A stretch of DNA of 64,000 nucleotides from contig NC_044917.1 of assembly GCF_003576645.1 (NCBI RefSeq), positions 3,813,404 to 3,877,403 of the forward strand, read 5' to 3'. The stretch is from Ipomoea triloba (lineage: Eukaryota; Streptophyta; Magnoliopsida; Solanales; Convolvulaceae). Positions 35,039-46,786 of this stretch are shown here, piece by piece. The first letter of the stretch is position 1. Every line of letters begins with the position of its first letter. The notes beneath the pieces are model-generated. The model saw nothing but the letters and a program-made list of their open reading frames with translations. It was not told the origin of the DNA and did no database searches. Both the position numbers and the translations under genes were made by a program.

Positions 35039-38000
35039 ATGGAACGATCGGCGAGGTTTCTACCATTGTCACTGTTGTTAGTTACACTGATCACAACTGT
35101 TAATGCTCTATATGGCCCCTCCACTCCCGTTCTTCAGTTAAATCCTTCTAATTTTAAGTCTAAGGTCTCTATTTTTATTTAATTTCATTTCTGCAGATCT
35201 GTTCCCATTTTCATCGTGTTTTATCAATGCAATTTGCTAGAAATTGATGTTCTCCATTCTGTTGCTACTGTCCTCAGGTTCTGAATTCTAATGGCGTAGT
35301 GTTGGTAGAGTTCTTTGCCCCGTGGTGTGGCCACTGTAAGGCGTTAACGCCCACGTATGAGAAGGTCGCTTCTGTCTTGAAAGGCGTCGCTACCGTCGCA
35401 GCACTAGATGCCGATGCTCACAGGTCCCTTGCTCAGGTAACCTTTCCCAATTCCCTCTACTATATTTACTTCCAATTTCTCTGTATCATTGAAAATCCTA
35501 TCCCAAATTGATGAGCACAGACTAGGGCAATGCTTTTGTAGGATTGAGCTGAAATAAGGTATTACGAAGTACTAGTTAGAAAAGAGTTAGGGCGACAGAG
35601 ATAGTATCCTTGCTGTGAAAAAGCATATATTTGGACAGCAAGTATTCTGAAAGACAATGAAAGTAAAAGAAACTTGTATTCACCATGTGAACACCAGCAA
35701 AATTGCACATATATTTGGAATTGCATAAAATCTCTTTAAGAGTTACACAACTTGTAGGTCTGTAGTGAGTTTAGTGTAATTAATGCTGTAGATAATATTT
35801 GGACCATGGGATATTATTAAATTTGATCTGATAGGACCGTTAGTAGTTTCGTGCAATTGCTTCAGCAGTAATGCCTATCTCTTGAGTGTATGTAGAGCTA
35901 TGATGTGCTGAAATGATATTTCAAAGATGGATATATTTGATTGATGCTAATTTGACATTCTTGTCTTCTAGGAATATGGCATTAAAGGCTTTCCTACCAT
36001 TAAGGTTTTTGTACCTGGAAAGCAGCCTGTGGATTACCAAGGCGCAAGGGAGGCTAAATCCATGGTTGACTTTGTAAAGGCACAGGTGATTACTGTTTTA
36101 TGTAATAAGTTAGAAATATTAATTCAGAACAATGGTTTTCTCTCTGTTCACTCCACTTTAACTCTTTAAGTGATGAGCATTGTAATTGAACAAGCTAAAA
36201 TTTAGTGTGCTTGTTGATGAAGGTTTGTGTGCTTGCAAAATAGTTTGAATGGCTATATAGGTTTCGCACAATGATCCTTGATGTACATTTTTCTTTTATT
36301 TTTATTTGCAAGCACAGTAGATTGTTTCAATTTTTTTTTCCCATTTCATGATACTGCTTTAACTATAACTTTCTATTCATTTTGTATTGTTTTTTTTTTT
36401 TTTTTTTTTTTCTGTTATCTTGAAATATTTAACTTGCAAAATACGGAGTATAAGGTTGCTTCAGTTTTATGCCTACTAACTAGCTTCAGAACAACTGCAA
36501 ATGCTTTAAAAGTTCTTTTTTTTTTTTTTTTTTTTTCTGTTATCTTGAAATATTTAACTTGCAAAATACGGAGTATAAGGTTGCTTCAGTTTTATGCCTA
36601 CTAACTAGCTTCAGAACAACTGCAAATGCTTTAAAAGTTCTTTTTTTTTTTTTTTTTTTTTCTGTTATCTTGAAATATTTAACTTGCAAAATACGGAGTA
36701 TAAGGTTGCTTCAGTTTTATGCCTACTAACTAGCTTCAGAACAACTGCAAATGCTTTAAAAGTTCTTTTTTTTTTTTTTTTTTTTTCTGTTATCTTGAAA
36801 TATTTAACTTGCAAAATACGGAGTATAAGGTTGCTTCAGTTTTATGCCTACTAACTAGCTTCAGAACAACTGCAAATGCTTTAAAAGTTCTTTTTTTTTT
36901 TTTTTTTTTTTCTGTTATCTTGAAATATTTAACTTGCAAAATACGGAGTATAAGGTTGCTTCAGTTTTATGCCTACTAACTAGCTTCAGAACAACTGCAA
37001 ATGCTTTAAAAGTTCTTTTTTTTTTTTTTTTTTTTTCTGTTATCTTGAAATATTTAACTTGCAAAATACGGAGTATAAGGTTGCTTCAGTTTTATGCCTA
37101 CTAACTAGCTTCAGAACAACTGCAAATGCTTTAAAAGTTCTTTTTTTTTTTTTTTTTTTTTCTGTTATCTTGAAATATTTAACTTGCAAAATACGGAGTA
37201 TAAGGTTGCTTCAGTTTTATGCCTACTAACTAGCTTCAGAACAACTGCAAATGCTTTAAAAGTTCTTTTTTTTTTTTTTTTTTTTTCTGTTATCTTGAAA
37301 TATTTAACTTGCAAAATACGGAGTATAAGGTTGCTTCAGTTTTATGCCTACTAACTAGCTTCAGAACAACTGCAAATGCTTTAAAAGTTCTTTTTTTTTT
37401 TTTTTTTTTTTCTGTTATCTTGAAATATTTAACTTGCAAAATACGGAGTATAAGGTTGCTTCAGTTTTATGCCTACTAACTAGCTTCAGAACAACTGCAA
37501 ATGCTTTAAAAGTTCTTTTTTTTTTTTTTTTTTTTTCTGTTATCTTGAAATATTTAACTTGCAAAATACGGAGTATAAGGTTGCTTCAGTTTTATGCCTA
37601 CTAACTAGCTTCAGAACAACTGCAAATGCTTTAAAAGTTCTTTTTTTTTTTTTTTTTTTTTCTGTTATCTTGAAATATTTAACTTGCAAAATACGGAGTA
37701 TAAGGTTGCTTCAGTTTTATGCCTACTAACTAGCTTCAGAACAACTGCAAATGCTTTAAAAGTTCTTTTTTTTTTTTTTTTTTTTTCTGTTATCTTGAAA
37801 TATTTAACTTGCAAAATACGGAGTATAAGGTTGCTTCAGTTTTATGCCTACTAACTAGCTTCAGAACAACTGCAAATGCTTTAAAAGTTCTTTTTTTTTT
37901 TTTTTTTTTTTCTGTTATCTTGAAATATTTAACTTGCAAAATACGGAGTATAAGGTTGCTTCAGTTTTATGCCTACTAACTAGCTTCAGAACAACTGCAA

Positions 38001-41000
38001 ATGCTTTAAAAGTTCTTTTTTTTTTTTTTTTTTTTTCTGTTATCTTGAAATATTTAACTTGCAAAATACGGAGTATAAGGTTGCTTCAGTTTTATGCCTA
38101 CTAACTAGCTTCAGAACAACTGCAAATGCTTTAAAAGTTCTTTTTTTTTTTTTTTTTTTTTCTGTTATCTTGAAATATTTAACTTGCAAAATACGGAGTA
38201 TAAGGTTGCTTCAGTTTTATGCCTACTAACTAGCTTCAGAACAACTGCAAATGCTTTAAAAGTTCTTTTTTTTTTTTTTTTTTTTTCTGAATATGACTTT
38301 CTCTATTGAAGACTGTCAGTCTTAAAATTGTCAGAAGTATATATTTCATATTATTGAATTGTCCTTTTCTCCCTAGCCTATGTGTTCCCCAAGTCCCTCC
38401 TTTTACCTAAATTTCAGTGAACACCAGAATTGACAATTAGGAGTAGACAGGAAATTTATGATTGAACTTATTGAGTTAGACTTTTTTGCATAGGTACAAC
38501 TGGGATCGATTAAATGTTGGTTGTCCTTGATTTAGCTAGTCAATAGATAAATAAGAATGTCAGAATATAAAATATCTACCTAAAACATAACATTAGACTG
38601 CTTGCAGTTAGTTCACAATATATATCTGATTGTGGAAAAGTTGTAGGTTTAGAATGGTTGTTTAGATTATATTTAGCCCTTAATGTACACATTCTGTTTC
38701 TGTTGCAACTCCAACCAGAAGAAGATGATTACGACCAATTTTCCATATACAGATTAGGGATCTGTTGAAGGATCGGTTAGATGGAAAAGCAACAGGAGGG
38801 TCTTCTAAAAAGTCTGAACCTAGTGCTTCAGTTGAATTGAACTCAAGAAATTTTGATGACTTGGTGGTTAAAAGCAAAGACCTCTGGATTGTGGAGTTCT
38901 TTGCACCTTGGTAAGTTGCCTACTTCATAATTTCAACTCTCTAAATGTTTCACGGTTTCACCTGATTTCTCCTGTGCTCCTGCATATTTCTATATTGTTG
39001 TTTACTTGCTTACTTTGTTAATTGTAAATGCAAAATGCTTGGATTACTGAACTGATGTTGACTCTGGAAATTGAACATGAAGCCCACGAACTTGGGCTAC
39101 TGAGCCACCTCCTTGGACCAATGAACCTTGGCATGTTTAATGCCTGATGGACTTGAAATGGAGTGAAGTTTCCTTTCAGGTCAAGTCTGCAATGTCAAAA
39201 ATTGAATAATAGTATTCTTAGGCAAGGCAAGATTAATTAGGTTATAATTGACTACTACTACTTAAGTATAGGGCTAACATTTATCTGCTTATTTAAAAAT
39301 GGATGGAATTATCTCTGCCCCTCTTATTGCCTTATCTTGTTTAATCCCTCTTCTTAGTGGCCTCCTTCATATCCTCCTAGCATGAATTTTTTCCTTCATA
39401 AACAGTCATAAGTTATATCTTTGACTGTATACTGCACCTTAATTGCACTTTATTAGTTAGCATTCACAAAAATGGAATACCCTTATGCCATTAGTGAGGT
39501 ACCTGTTGATCATAAACTCACAGTTAGGGGATTGGACAGGAAAATTTGAAAGTTAAGGATCAAGGTGCACATTAAGTGAAATTTCGGTGACCACAGGAGT
39601 AATTTAGTCAGAAATTGACAGATGAAGTATACAATGATATGCTTCTTTGTGAATAAGGATCCTATTCTGCACAGTTTTTTGTGTCCACATGTGAATGCCA
39701 AGAGCGCATTTCCTAGACTATTTCAGTTGTTTTTAGTCAATGTATTTGGCTCATATGACCACATGGTCCACATATAGTATTTTGATTAATATTTTGTTCT
39801 GCAAAGGTGTGGCCACTGCAAGAAGCTTGCTCCTGAGTGGAAGAAAGCTTCAAAGAACCTCAAGGGGAAGGTGAATTTGGGCCATGTAGACTGTGATGCA
39901 GAGAAGGTGAGTTATAAACTGCACATTCTAAGACTGTAAGAAAGCATTATGCATATCAGAGTGCATATTTTATTCCTTTGCAAATATTATAATTGCCCGA
40001 GGCCAAAGATAAAATGGGAAGTTTATTTTCATGAATCTTGTGTCTGTTATTGATTTCTCAAATGTATTGAGATCTGATGGGTTTAGTTTCCAGTCTCTGA
40101 TGAGCAGGTTCAGTGTCCAAGGATTCCCTACAATTTTGGTATTTGGTGCTGACAAGGACCATCCTGTACCTTATAATGGTGCAAGGACTGCCTCTGCAAT
40201 TGAATCATTTGCACTAGAGCAGCTGGAGATAAATGTTTCTCCTCCTGAAGTAACTGAATTGACTGGACCGGTATTCCTGCTTTACTCCTATAGTTAGTTC
40301 ATGGAAGTTTTTTCCACTCATACCATTATTCAACACATTTCTCAATGTCTTCATATAGGATGTTATGGAAGAAAAATGTAGCTCTGCTGCTCTTTGCTTT
40401 GTGGCATTTCTCCCTGACATTTTGGACTCCAAGGCAGAGGGAAGGAACAAATACCTTGAGACACTGTTATCTGTTGCTGAGAAGTTCAAAACAAAGCCCT
40501 ACAGGTAAGTGCAATAATGTGCAATTTATTTTGATTGATTTATTATTTTCTGTATGGCTTAAGCTAATAAGTACTCCGTAGCTAATGCAAGTAGGCACAA
40601 AATTCATTCATAAATTGACATGGCTGTCAAGCTTAACCAGTCTTAATGATAATTACAGCTATGTTTGGGCTGCTGCCGGCAAGCAACCAGATCTCGAGAA
40701 GCATGTTGGTGTTGGTGGCTATGGCTATCCTGCGCTAGTAGTCCTAAGTGTTAAAAACCAAGTATATGCACCCCTTAAGAGTTCATTTCAACACGACCAT
40801 ATTAAGTAAGTGCTTGTCCAAGCTAATTTCTTTGCTCTTGATGTGATATTGCGATTTGAAATGTGATCCATGAACATTTTCATATATGCAGAGAGTTCGT
40901 GAGAGAAATTGGAGAATTAGGGGGTAGGGGAAGAAATTTGCCTTTAGCTGGCACCCCAACAATTGTAAAGACCGAACCTTGGGACGGTAAAGATGGGGAA

Positions 41001-41072
41001 ATGATGGAAGAGGACGAGTTTTCCCTTGAAGAACTTATGGGGGATGATACAGCTAACAAGGATGAATCTTAA
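35039..41072 (+). CDS. PDIL2-3: Protein disulfide isomerase, P5 type (PDIL2-2/2-3-like)
   Basis: Nine exons: 35039-35164, 35278-35436, 35972-36085, 38753-38910, 39807-39906, 40094-40270, 40359-40504, 40659-40805 and 40892-41072, encoding 435 residues. It makes and shuffles disulfides in the ER lumen. Residues 1-23 are a signal peptide. Thioredoxin domain a has [10 protein letters not shown] (Cys59, Cys62) and cis-Pro in GFPTIKVF. Domain a' has [10 protein letters not shown] (Cys187, Cys190) and GFPTILVF; intron 4 splits the active-site Trp codon. A third, redox-inactive b domain follows (about 260-405; [23 protein letters not shown]), then an acidic tail. The a-a'-b order and length match PDIA6/P5 enzymes (about 440 aa). 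The C-terminus reads NKDES, not KDEL. Intron 3 (2,667 bp) carries the 125-bp array. The chosen Met directly precedes the signal peptide; the in-frame upstream extension has none. Confidence 0.95.
36411..38285. repeat. Fifteen tandem copies of a 125-bp unit in PDI intron 3
   Basis: Units start (TCTGTTATC) every 125 bp from 36411 to 38161. I saw no difference between copies. Each has a 21-nt T tract, ATACGGAGTAT and CCTACTAACTAGCTTCAG. The latter joins a perfect UACUAAC branch-point word to a TTCAG 3' splice-like end. Identity means very recent expansion or an assembly artefact. Confidence 0.95.
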
Positions 41073-42003
41073 ACTTCAATACTTCCTCTTTCAACATTAT
41101 AGAGACTGGTACTCTCTACTTTAAATTTTTGACGATTTAACAGGTTACATAATGTGTTAATATCTTGTACTTAATCAGGTTTTAGACATATTTAATGCAA
41201 TGATACTCATACCATGGAATCACGTTGCAAGTAGCATTAAGTTAGTTACGATTAATTAATAGTGTGCATAATGGCAGCAAATGCGCCACGCAGGTAGGTG
41301 GTTGGAGGAAAAAGAGTGCCGTTCTTGGTTGTTCTGTATAATTAATTACAGATTAAGAAAGAAGAGTAGAAGAACACCAAATTTCAAAAGAGAAAATAAT
41401 AATGGGGGCAAATGAAAAGGACTTGTAGCTTCCGTGACAGGTGCTTGACCGGGGATAGTCCAACCACGTTCGCCTTCCCAATTAAGGTTTCATAATTCCC
41501 GACGGCTATTTATTTAGTGAACACAAATGGAGGCGCAAATCTATTCCTCATTAGTGGTTAGGTGTAACAAATATCAACTTGCCACCACAAACTCTTCAAC
41601 ATGCTATATATTACATATAACCTGTATATGCACTCTATTACTAGCATTGCTTGGACATGCATTAATTAACATGTTCAAATTTTCAAAAACACAAAAAAAC
41701 ATGTTCAAATGTTATTTATATCGAATATTTTGCATCCATCCATCAATCAAATCTTGTATTATATACACGAGGAGCCACATCCATGAACTGGTAAAATAAC
41801 AAGAAAATAATAAGCACATTACATTTCAAGTACAAGTCTTTTGTAAAAAGAGTACCAAAAAAAAAAAAAAACAATACTAGTTGAAAACATATAGCCTTCA
41901 TATGACATTCAGTGTATTCCACCACTAAGATCAATCCGATACGCAAATTTAACCTTGTTGTAATCAAAACAAATGGTGGATAGTATCCAGGCACTCCGAT
42001 CCA
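41073..42003. other. Spacer between convergent PDI and GDSL genes
   Basis: AT-rich, contains both 3' UTRs. No gene recognised. Confidence 0.5.
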
Positions 42004-44684
42004 CTAGTTAAACAGATGGATGAGATATTTCATCAAGTATTCAACAATTATCCGATTGGTTTTCTCAGTGAGATGAAAGGAATCCCAGAATACATACTTA
42101 TTTGCATCCGTGCACGTAAACATGTTCATCCGGTCACACAAGTAACTCATCTCAAAAAGCCCTGTCCCGCAACAAGCTACTGATGCCACATCAAACCCTA
42201 CATTTACATGATCAACCAATTAATACAAATCCAACTTCCATCTACTAATAACGACAGATCCTTCAACTTACATTTTTCAACATATTAATAACTAGTGTAC
42301 TGTGTTAAGTGAAGCTAACAAAATTGATAGTGTTTCACATATTCTGGAACACCAATTAATTAATCCACTGTACTTAACAAATCTGTACAGCCACCAGATG
42401 CACATTATTGTGTTTGAATTTATGGATGAATGCATTATTAACTTTGACTCTTTCCACTAGTATCGCAATTTTAATTTTAAAACTTTAAACCAAACGCGCA
42501 AAATTATTATTGTTATTGGTGATGAGGAAAAATTGCACTTGATAAACTCCACTCTGATACAATAATATGCAAACCACACAGAGATTAAATGAACTAGAAA
42601 GACTCTATGTGACCAGCTCAACCATACGAGTGTTGGCAAAATTATATTTAAATGAGATGAACTCAGATTTAATATATTTTTATATTAATTGAAGAATGTG
42701 TTTTGTCTCAACTAAAAATCTAAAAGTTGAGAGTTAATATCATATCAAATTGAATGACATGTTAAAACTAAAAGTTTAAAGTGATAATATTTTTAGTATA
42801 TATCATATATGCTACGGAATGGACCACACTTGAGAATTAAATGAAGATTAGTGTGGGGGGTCATCTGCCACCCAATATGGTCTCGTACAAGGTACCCAGT
42901 CCTTGACCATAACCAAAATCATATAGCACATAAATTTGCAATTCTAAAATATATCATTTAATTTAGTACTCTGTATCAAAATCACACCATGAAATAACAT
43001 TATTTTTTTAACATTAAAAAAATAAGTAAAGTTAAATTTATTTTAATTCTTTATTTTTTTTAATTTTTTTTTCAAATTTTCTTTTAACATCCTCTATTTT
43101 CTATTTTTAAAATGTTATCTATAGATTTTTAAAGGTTTTAATGTGTTAAATTGATAATAATTTTTAGAGAAAATTGTAATTTTTGTCTTTTAAGTTATAA
43201 AGTAATTGTAGAATTAGTCTCTACTTATTGGTTGTGCTCACTTCTTTTCCCTAAATTATAACTCACGTTAAAAATTTCTTCCCTTTTCTAACAAAATATT
43301 AGCCACGAATCTACAATTGCTCTATAACTTTGGGGGGGAAAATATATATTTTTTTCTAATTTTTATTTGTTATTAATAAGTATGGAATGAGGTAAAAAGT
43401 TATGAAAAAAGGAAGGAGAAGAAGAAATTACCAAATGCAGAAGGTTTTCTGATGATCTGAAGCAAGACAAAGTAAGTATCAGCGTAAAGAATTTTAATCC
43501 CAGGAAGCTCCTTGTTAAGCTTCTTGACAAGGCCGTTCAACAGCCCGTTAAAATGCAGCGCAACCCCGTTGTACTCCTCATTGCACCCGTCTCCATGCCC
43601 GCCTAAGTAATTCGTGGTTCTCTCCAATGGCAGACACCCCATCGGCGGCAGCCCGCCCAGCGAGATTTTCCGGGCACCCAGCGCGTATATCTCCCTCACG
43701 AATTTCTCCGCCTGCCCGATCAAGAACACCTGGAACTGCTCCACCGTGTATTGGGACGACCGCCGCCCCCCGAGATAGTAATTTTCCAGGAAATCGTTTG
43801 TTCCTATGCTCACCACGTACAGAGATTCCTGGATTATGTGATTCGCTTTCGTTTCTCCGGCGTAGGCTCGCAGCTTCTTCTGGTAATCCTTGTAGTACTC
43901 CACTTCCTTCCATAGCGGTATCACATTCTGTAACACAAATGTCCAAAATTCAAATCAAGGTCAATTAGACCATGTTACAAGCAGTTGACCTGACAATTAT
44001 AAATTCTTTTTTTATTCAAAAGGTTAAATTATAAATCATGATAATTCAGTATCCAAGGGGTGTTGCTCACATAAGAGGGGTGAATTCGTACCTCAGAACA
44101 GATATTGATTCTTTGTGCTTCATTTAGTTAAGAAATTAATTATGAACAGATACTACATTGTAACAGAATCAATAGTACTCAAAAAGGAAAAAAAAAAAAA
44201 ACAAAGAGCCTTGCTCACACACGGTTGCGTTGCAGTGAGGCTCAATTTCTGGTCTTTCCGTGCGAGCAACAACCTTAAATTGTTGCTAAAGGGGAGGGAG
44301 GAGCAAACTTACGAGGACATCGGAGGTGGCATTGTCGTATCCGGTGCCGGCGGAGGCGAAGCAGACGCCTTGAGCGAAATCAGAAATCTTATACGCAGGA
44401 TCAAGGTAGGCCGGGACGAAAGGGCGGAGGCCGAGACCCTCGGAAATCAAGTCCGGCGGAACCCGGCCGTTGCTGAACCTCCCGGTGGGGCGTTTTCCGA
44501 TGAAGTCGCGGCCGTAGGGCTCGAAGTTGCTCTTGAGGAGGGTGGAGATCTGGTTGTTGTTGCCGGAATCCACGGAGGAGTCGCCGAACACAATGACTGC
44601 CGGGAATTTCGCAGCGGTGGCAGAGGCAATAATAAAAGCGAGCAACAGTGAACCTAAGAAGAGTAGTTGGGAGAGCGCGGCCAT
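42004..44684 (-). CDS. GDSL esterase/lipase (SGNH hydrolase)
   Basis: Three exons on the minus strand: 44684-44313, 43927-43432 and 42197-42004, encoding 353 residues. Residues 1-25 are a signal peptide, so the enzyme is probably secreted; plant family members hydrolyse acyl esters, including cutin/suberin and wall acetyl groups. Block I is FGDSSVDSGNNN (nucleophile Ser36). Block II Gly lies in FASAGTGYDNAT. Block III Asn is in SIGTNDFLENYY (Asn168). Block V is FWDSFHLTEKTN (Asp328, His331). LGGLPPMGCLPLERT and CCGTGLFEMSYLC are further family signatures. The start at 44684 places the signal peptide at the N-terminus; an in-frame Met 12 codons upstream is less likely. Plant GDSL genes often have four introns, so two have been lost or never gained. 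Intron 1 carries a SINE. A TATA word (minus TATAAATT) is at 44813-44820. Substrate unknown. Confidence 0.94.
44063..44219 (+). mobile_element. SINE family A copy 3 in GDSL intron 1
   Basis: Insert about 44072-44210 between TTGCTCACA (44063-44071) and TTGCTCACA (44211-44219). It has ATATTGATTCTTTGTGCTTC, TTATGAACAGATACTACATT, CAATAGTACTCAAAAAGG and a poly-A tail, matching the 3' half of copies 1 and 2 (those on the opposite strand). The 5' tRNA-like part is missing or decayed. Confidence 0.7.
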
Positions 44685-44829
44685 TGTTAGTGTGTGGCCA
44701 CGAAGTTCAAGAATGTTCATTAATAAGAAGTGACGAAGCAGTGAAGATGGAGAAACAGAAGAAGCAGCTGGTGGTGGTTAATAGGGAGTGAAACCGAGGA
44801 CACTTAAACTTCAATTTATACATGCCAGA

Positions 44830-46008
44830 TTGCCAGGGCACTGTCACTACAATAATTATAATTTAATGTCACCAGTGGGATATAATTCATATGCAATTGT
44901 CAATTGTGTTATTAATATGTAGCCACAAATGAAAAATGACCACAGATTTCGCCTTATTATAGACACTAATGTATAAGTATTTGAGGATGTGTTGATTAGT
45001 TATGATATGTTATGTAATTTATCTCTTTCACTAATCTCATAATATAGGGGCGAAGAGTAAATTTTAATTGGGTCATAATTCTCAAATTAATTATTACTGA
45101 GTAATTATTAATTTACACTAAATAATCCCTTAACTATGCAAAGTTTTAGTCATGTTAGCTCTGTATTTATACTAAGGAGGACTGAATTGGTTAAATTTTG
45201 CATGGTCAAATGACCATTTTGAATTAATTGATAATTGAGGTTCAAATTGAGAATTATGAGATAATTAAAAGATTACTTTGTGTATTATCTTTTCCCAAAA
45301 TTTATTTCTTGTTAATTATGAAATGGGGCAAAACTTTTGAAAAAACTTTAGATTTATTAAGAAATTGCACGAAGACATTTTTAAACAAATTTTCATGAAT
45401 TTCACATATGAAACATTTCTAAAATGAAAAACTCTACATTTTAGATAATATACAAAAGATTTGACATACATCACATTCTTAATTGTTTATAAAAAGAAAT
45501 AAAATAAAAATAAAAAACCTTCACACATACCACTACGTCATGCCTAATTCACATAAAATCCATCATTGTTCTAATATGTCGGCCTTTGTGTAAATTGCAA
45601 TTCTACCAATAGTTTGAAAGGTATCACTACTGTATCTATGTTCTCTACAAAAATCAACGTGTTGTCACTATACATTTAATGCACATTTGTTTGTATGAAC
45701 CGCGTCATGACCAATTTCTTTTCTAGATCCATGAATCCGCTCTATACTCATGAAAAGATAAATTGAACCAATCAAGCTTAAACATGAATCAAGTCTCACA
45801 TTATTGTTGAAAACAAGTCTTAAGTGCAGGTTCTTATCAACTAGATCAATGCTATGGGGACATCAATGAGTCAGTACTAACCAATTGATTTTTTTTTAAA
45901 TGTCGATAATGTCCTCAAAGATTAAAGTACATTCTCGCACTAAAAAAATCATGAGTTCAATTTTTGTTCTTGCCAACACCATATCAATCAAACTGTTGAT
46001 ATGTAGTT
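44830..46008. other. Intergenic, no gene recognised
   Basis: AT-rich spacer upstream of GDSL. No coding signal. Confidence 0.5.
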
Positions 46009-46786
46009 AACATCACATACTCATAATTTCGGGAGAACTTGGGTTCGATTCCCACAAGCGACGATTCTCCCTAGACCAGCTCCCGTGCCTCCTGGAGCGA
46101 ACGCGAGTGGACCCGGACAGTTAAACGGACGGAGAAAGATGATTTACCACCAAAAAAAAAAAAAAAAAAAAAAAANNNNNNNNNNNNNNNNNNNNNNNNN
46201 NNNNNNNNNNNNNNNNNNNNNNNNNNNNNNNNNNNNNNNNNNNNNNNNNNNNNNNNNNNNNNNNNNNNNNNNNNNNNNNNNNNNNNNNNNNNNNNNNNNN
46301 NNNNNNNNNNNNNNNNNNNNNNNNNNNNNNNNNNNNNNNNNNNNNNNNNNNNNNNNNNNNNNNNNNNNNNNNNNNNNNNNNNNNNNNNNNNNNNNNNNNN
46401 NNNNNNNNNNNNNNNNNNNNNNNNNNNNNNNNNNNNNNNNNNNNNNNNNNNNNNNNNNNNNNNNNNNNNNNNNNNNNNNNNNNNNNNNNNNNNNNNNNNN
46501 NNNNNNNNNNNNNNNNNNNNNNNNNNNNNNNNNNNNNNNNNNNNNNNNNNNNNNNNNNNNNNNNNNNNNNNNNNNNNNNNNNNNNNNNNNNNNNNNNNNN
46601 NNNNNNNNNNNNNNNNNNNNNNNNNNNNNNNNNNNNNNNNNNNNNNNNNNNNNNNNNNNNNNNNNNNNNNNNNNNNNNNNNNNNNNNNNNNNNNNNNNNN
46701 NNNNNNNNNNNNNNNNNNNNNNNNNNNNNNNNNNNNNNNNNNNNNNNNAAAAAAAAAAAAAAAAAAAAAAAAACATCACATACTCA
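46009..46786 (+). mobile_element. SINE (family B) with poly-A, 15-bp target duplication and an N gap in its tail
   Basis: AACATCACATACTCA occurs at 46009-46023 and 46772-46786. Between them lie about 128 bp of unique GC-richer sequence with a perfect box B (GGGTTCGATTCCCAC at about 46039-46053), then poly-A from about 46152. The N gap 46176-46748 falls entirely inside the poly-A. The element therefore probably has only a long A tail there, and the gap size is a placeholder. Little sequence precedes box B, so box A is absent or the copy is 5' truncated. Confidence 0.75.
46176..46748. other. Assembly gap (573 N) inside poly-A
   Basis: Ns bounded by poly-A on both sides. Confidence 1.

Noticed and set aside
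36278..36604. 108-residue frame in PDI intron 3
   Set aside because: It is a translation of the 125-bp repeat and its T tracts.
36411..38285. Regular array considered as a CRISPR or satellite centromere
   Set aside because: Units are fully identical with no unique spacers, and the array is confined to one intron; a minisatellite or artefact explains it.
39060..39130. tRNA-like box A (TGGCTCAGTAG, minus strand) in PDI intron 4
   Set aside because: The box-B-like word is too close for a tRNA or normal SINE promoter, no A-tail or target duplication; not supported.
43578..43968. Open frames on both strands over GDSL exon 2
   Set aside because: Shadows of the GC-rich GDSL exon; no family similarity. 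Similar shadows cover the PICALM, laccase and GH17 exons.
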